Assembly (NCBI GenBank): GCA_946540705.1
Contig: CAMNJD010000422.1
Span: 1 to 8,831, forward strand
Reading direction: 5' to 3'
DNA from: an uncultured Ruminococcus sp.
GTDB lineage: Bacteria > Bacillota > Clostridia > Oscillospirales > Ruminococcaceae
Length of the DNA: 8,831 bases
The position numbers were made by a program, and so were the translations under genes. A model generated the notes under the pieces. It had not been told where the DNA came from, ran no database searches, and was given only the letters and a program-made list of their open reading frames with translations. Positions 7,576 to 8,831 of this stretch are shown in pieces. How positions within the stretch are numbered: the stretch's first letter is position 1; every line of letters starts with the position of its first letter.

Positions 7576-7690
7576 GGGAGGATCCTTCCTTTCTGCTTGC
7601 ATAGTTGTCAGAACAACGATGCAGTCTGAAAAATGTTTCTGTTTTGTTGACGGTGCGGAACATGCAGATTTCCCCAACCGGTACGCACTT

Positions 7691-7722
7691 ATTCTAGCAT
7701 GGAATTGTGTTCATTCTGTGAA
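7691..7722 (-). promoter_or_regulatory. Probable spoVG promoter with extended -10
   Basis: On the minus strand TGC is followed by TAGAAT (7699-7691), an extended -10 box with five of six consensus bases. No good -35 lies at 17 bases; TTCACA (7722-7717) is the best match but at a spacing of 20. Transcription would start near 7684, giving a leader of about 110 bases. The GAAT core also fits a sigma-H -10, as at Bacillus spoVG, but I see no AGGA-type -35 for sigma-H. Confidence 0.5.
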
Positions 7723-7739
7723 TATTTCATGTGAATTCA
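7710..7739. promoter_or_regulatory. Alternating TTCA/TGAA half-sites, possible operator
   Basis: Five half-sites alternate: TTCA (7710), TGAA (7719), TTCA (7726), TGAA (7732) and TTCA (7736). They form two small palindromes, TGAA-TAT-TTCA (7719-7729) and TGAATTCA (7732-7739). The cluster covers the expected -35 region of the spoVG promoter, a sensible place for a repressor or activator. Half-sites are only four bases and the region is AT-rich, so chance is a real alternative. Confidence 0.3.
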
Positions 7740-7769
7740 TGAGAACACATGCATATTTTTCGCATAAAT

Positions 7770-7798
7770 TTGCATAATATGTCAATATGTACTGTAAA
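7770..7798 (+). promoter_or_regulatory. Weak candidate murC promoter
   Basis: TTGCAT (7770-7775) and TGTAAA (7793-7798) are 17 bases apart, with three and four consensus matches respectively. The position suits a leader of about 30 bases before murC. Other AT-rich hexamers nearby could serve equally well. Confidence 0.3.
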
Positions 7799-7835
7799 AA
7801 TACATTTGCGGCATTTTCGCCGGAAAGGATGATTG

Positions 7836-8831
7836 ATGATGAATTCTGTTTTAGACGGCAAAAAGCATATCCATATGATCGGGATCGGCGGCAGCGGCAT
7901 GTATCCGCTCGCACAGGTTCTGCACGCGAAAGGCTATTACCTCACCGGCTCTGACAACAATGAAACAGACACCTTAGCGGCTGTCCGTGCGCTCGGTATT
8001 CCGGTGCAGGTCGGACAGCGCCCCGAAAATATCGGCGATGCAGACCTTGTGGTCTATTCGGCGGCAATCGCGAAAACGAACCCCGAGCGCGCAGCCGCAG
8101 AGGCCTCCGGTGTCGAGATGATGGAGCGGAGCGAGCTGCTCGGCCTGGTTTCGGAATGGTACAGTGACGCGGTCTGCATTGCCGGCACGCACGGCAAGAC
8201 CACGACCTCCTCGATGCTTGCGCAGATCCTGTTCACCGCAGGGATCGACCTCTCGGCAGTCATCGGCGGCAAGCTCCCCGCGATCGGCGGCAGCGGCAGA
8301 GCCGGCAGCAGCGATGTGTTCGTCTGCGAGGCCTGCGAATATGTCGATACCTTCCTGCATCTTTCGCCGGATATTGCAGTCATCCTCAATATCGACGAGG
8401 ATCACATGGAGTATTTCCACACCCTTGACAATCTGAAGGCGTCGTTCACGAAGTTTGCACAGAAATCCAGCAAATACGTCCTTTATAACGGCGATGACGC
8501 CAATACCCGCGAGGCCGTCGCAGCCGTCACCGGAAAGACAATGATCCGCTTTGGTTCGGGTGAGGAATGCGAGTGGCGCGTCACCGATATCACCCACACC
8601 GCCAGCCAGCACACGGTGTTCAAGGTCTGGCACGAGGGCGAATGCCTCGGCGAAGCGACACTGCTGATCCCCGGCATGCACAATGTGCTGAACGCGCTCG
8701 CAGCGATCGCCGCAGCACATCTGGTCGGGCTCAGCTTTGCACAGTGTCAGGCAGGTCTGCTCGCGTTTCACGGTGCAAAGCGCCGTTTCGATGTCCACAC
8801 GCACTGCGGCGGCATCACCGTCGCCGATGAC
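7836..8831 (+). CDS. murC: UDP-N-acetylmuramate--L-alanine ligase MurC (3' end missing)
   Basis: The first 332 residues of MurC, which joins L-alanine to UDP-N-acetylmuramate with ATP, the first amino-acid addition in cytoplasmic peptidoglycan precursor synthesis. The N-terminal Rossmann-like motif is HMIGIGGSGM (13-22), the ATP loop is GTHGKTTT (117-124), the central domain has EACEY (165-169) followed by NIDEDH (185-190), and FHGAKRRF (311-318) marks entry to the C-terminal domain. The EACEY and GGKLP features fit the Firmicutes form of MurC rather than MurD, MurE or MurF. GGAAAGG (7822-7828) serves ATG at 7836 (spacing 7) or 7839 (spacing 10); I chose 7836, and the choice changes only one residue. 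MurC is usually about 450 residues, so roughly 120 are beyond the window. It is divergent from spoVG, with which it shares the control region. Confidence 0.96.
   Translation, partial: MMNSVLDGKKHIHMIGIGGSGMYPLAQVLHAKGYYLTGSDNNETDTLAAVRALGIPVQVGQRPENIGDADLVVYSAAIAKTNPERAAAEASGVEMMERSELLGLVSEWYSDAVCIAGTHGKTTTSSMLAQILFTAGIDLSAVIGGKLPAIGGSGRAGSSDVFVCEACEYVDTFLHLSPDIAVILNIDEDHMEYFHTLDNLKASFTKFAQKSSKYVLYNGDDANTREAVAAVTGKTMIRFGSGEECEWRVTDITHTASQHTVFKVWHEGECLGEATLLIPGMHNVLNALAAIAAAHLVGLSFAQCQAGLLAFHGAKRRFDVHTHCGGITVADD

Larger units (their letters stand above)
7576..7835. promoter_or_regulatory. Divergent spoVG/murC intergenic region, AT-rich
   Basis: These 260 bases hold no convincing gene. They carry the ribosome binding sites of both flanking genes, a probable spoVG promoter, a weak candidate murC promoter, alternating TTCA/TGAA half-sites (7710-7739), and CATG/CATA words at about 10-base spacing between 7698 and 7776. 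The AT content from about 7690 to 7810 is clearly higher than in the surrounding genes, as expected for a divergent control region. Confidence 0.7.

Noticed and set aside
7604..7617. Small hairpin GTTGT-CAGA-ACAAC in the spoVG leader, as a riboswitch or attenuator
   Set aside because: Only five pairs, no alternative structure and no U-tract; too weak to support an RNA element.
7576..7677. N-terminal extension of SpoVG by 34 residues
   Set aside because: The extension has no family similarity, and GGAAGG is ideally placed for the internal ATG, which begins with the conserved MEITD.
7711..7914. Short minus-strand open frame overlapping the start of murC
   Set aside because: It crosses the divergent promoter region and the murC start, has no convincing ribosome binding site and shows no recognisable domain.
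1..8831. CRISPR array, transposon, tRNA, rRNA or defence cassette
   Set aside because: No regularly spaced direct repeats, terminal inverted repeats, transposase motifs, tRNA cloverleaf or defence-type domains were seen by eye in the window.

Overview
The window looks like chromosomal DNA from a Gram-positive gut or rumen Clostridia bacterium, most likely a Ruminococcus-type member of the Oscillospiraceae. Four things point there: a very large secreted-type protein ending in a type I dockerin, a YfhO-family membrane protein, a spoVG gene beside murC, and moderately GC-rich coding DNA (by eye 55-60%) with strong AGGAGG-type ribosome binding sites. The genus is an inference. No rRNA, tRNA, insertion sequence, phage gene or CRISPR array is visible.

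Layout: (1) 1-3753 (+) is the 3' part of a huge secreted protein whose start lies left of the window. It runs from BspA-like leucine-rich repeats through an Ig-like segment, about nine alternating beta-sandwich modules and a detached LRR-like cap to a C-terminal dockerin. (2) 3759-3816 is a two-hairpin terminator, followed directly by a good sigma-A promoter (3836-3864). (3) 3909-6581 (+) is a YfhO-family polytopic membrane protein with a long acidic tail. Its end overlaps (4) 6565-7143 (+), a Nudix hydrolase of the ADP-ribose pyrophosphatase type, so the two probably form a translationally coupled operon. (5) 7161-7202 is a symmetrical terminator serving two convergent units. (6) 7222-7575 (-) is spoVG. 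(7) 7576-7835 is an AT-rich divergent intergenic region containing probable promoters, alternating TTCA/TGAA half-sites and CAT motifs at near-10-bp spacing. (8) 7836-8831 (+) is the 5' part of murC, cut by the window end.

The genes fall into cell-surface and cell-envelope functions. The dockerin protein would be exported and attached through a cohesin. YfhO-type proteins are GT-C-like enzymes that decorate envelope polymers in relatives. MurC makes a cytoplasmic peptidoglycan precursor, and SpoVG is a small nucleic-acid-binding regulator tied to envelope and developmental control in Firmicutes. I see no clear undescribed multi-gene system. The most unusual items are the architecture of the dockerin protein, the YfhO-Nudix coupling with the acidic tail, and the patterned spoVG/murC intergenic DNA.
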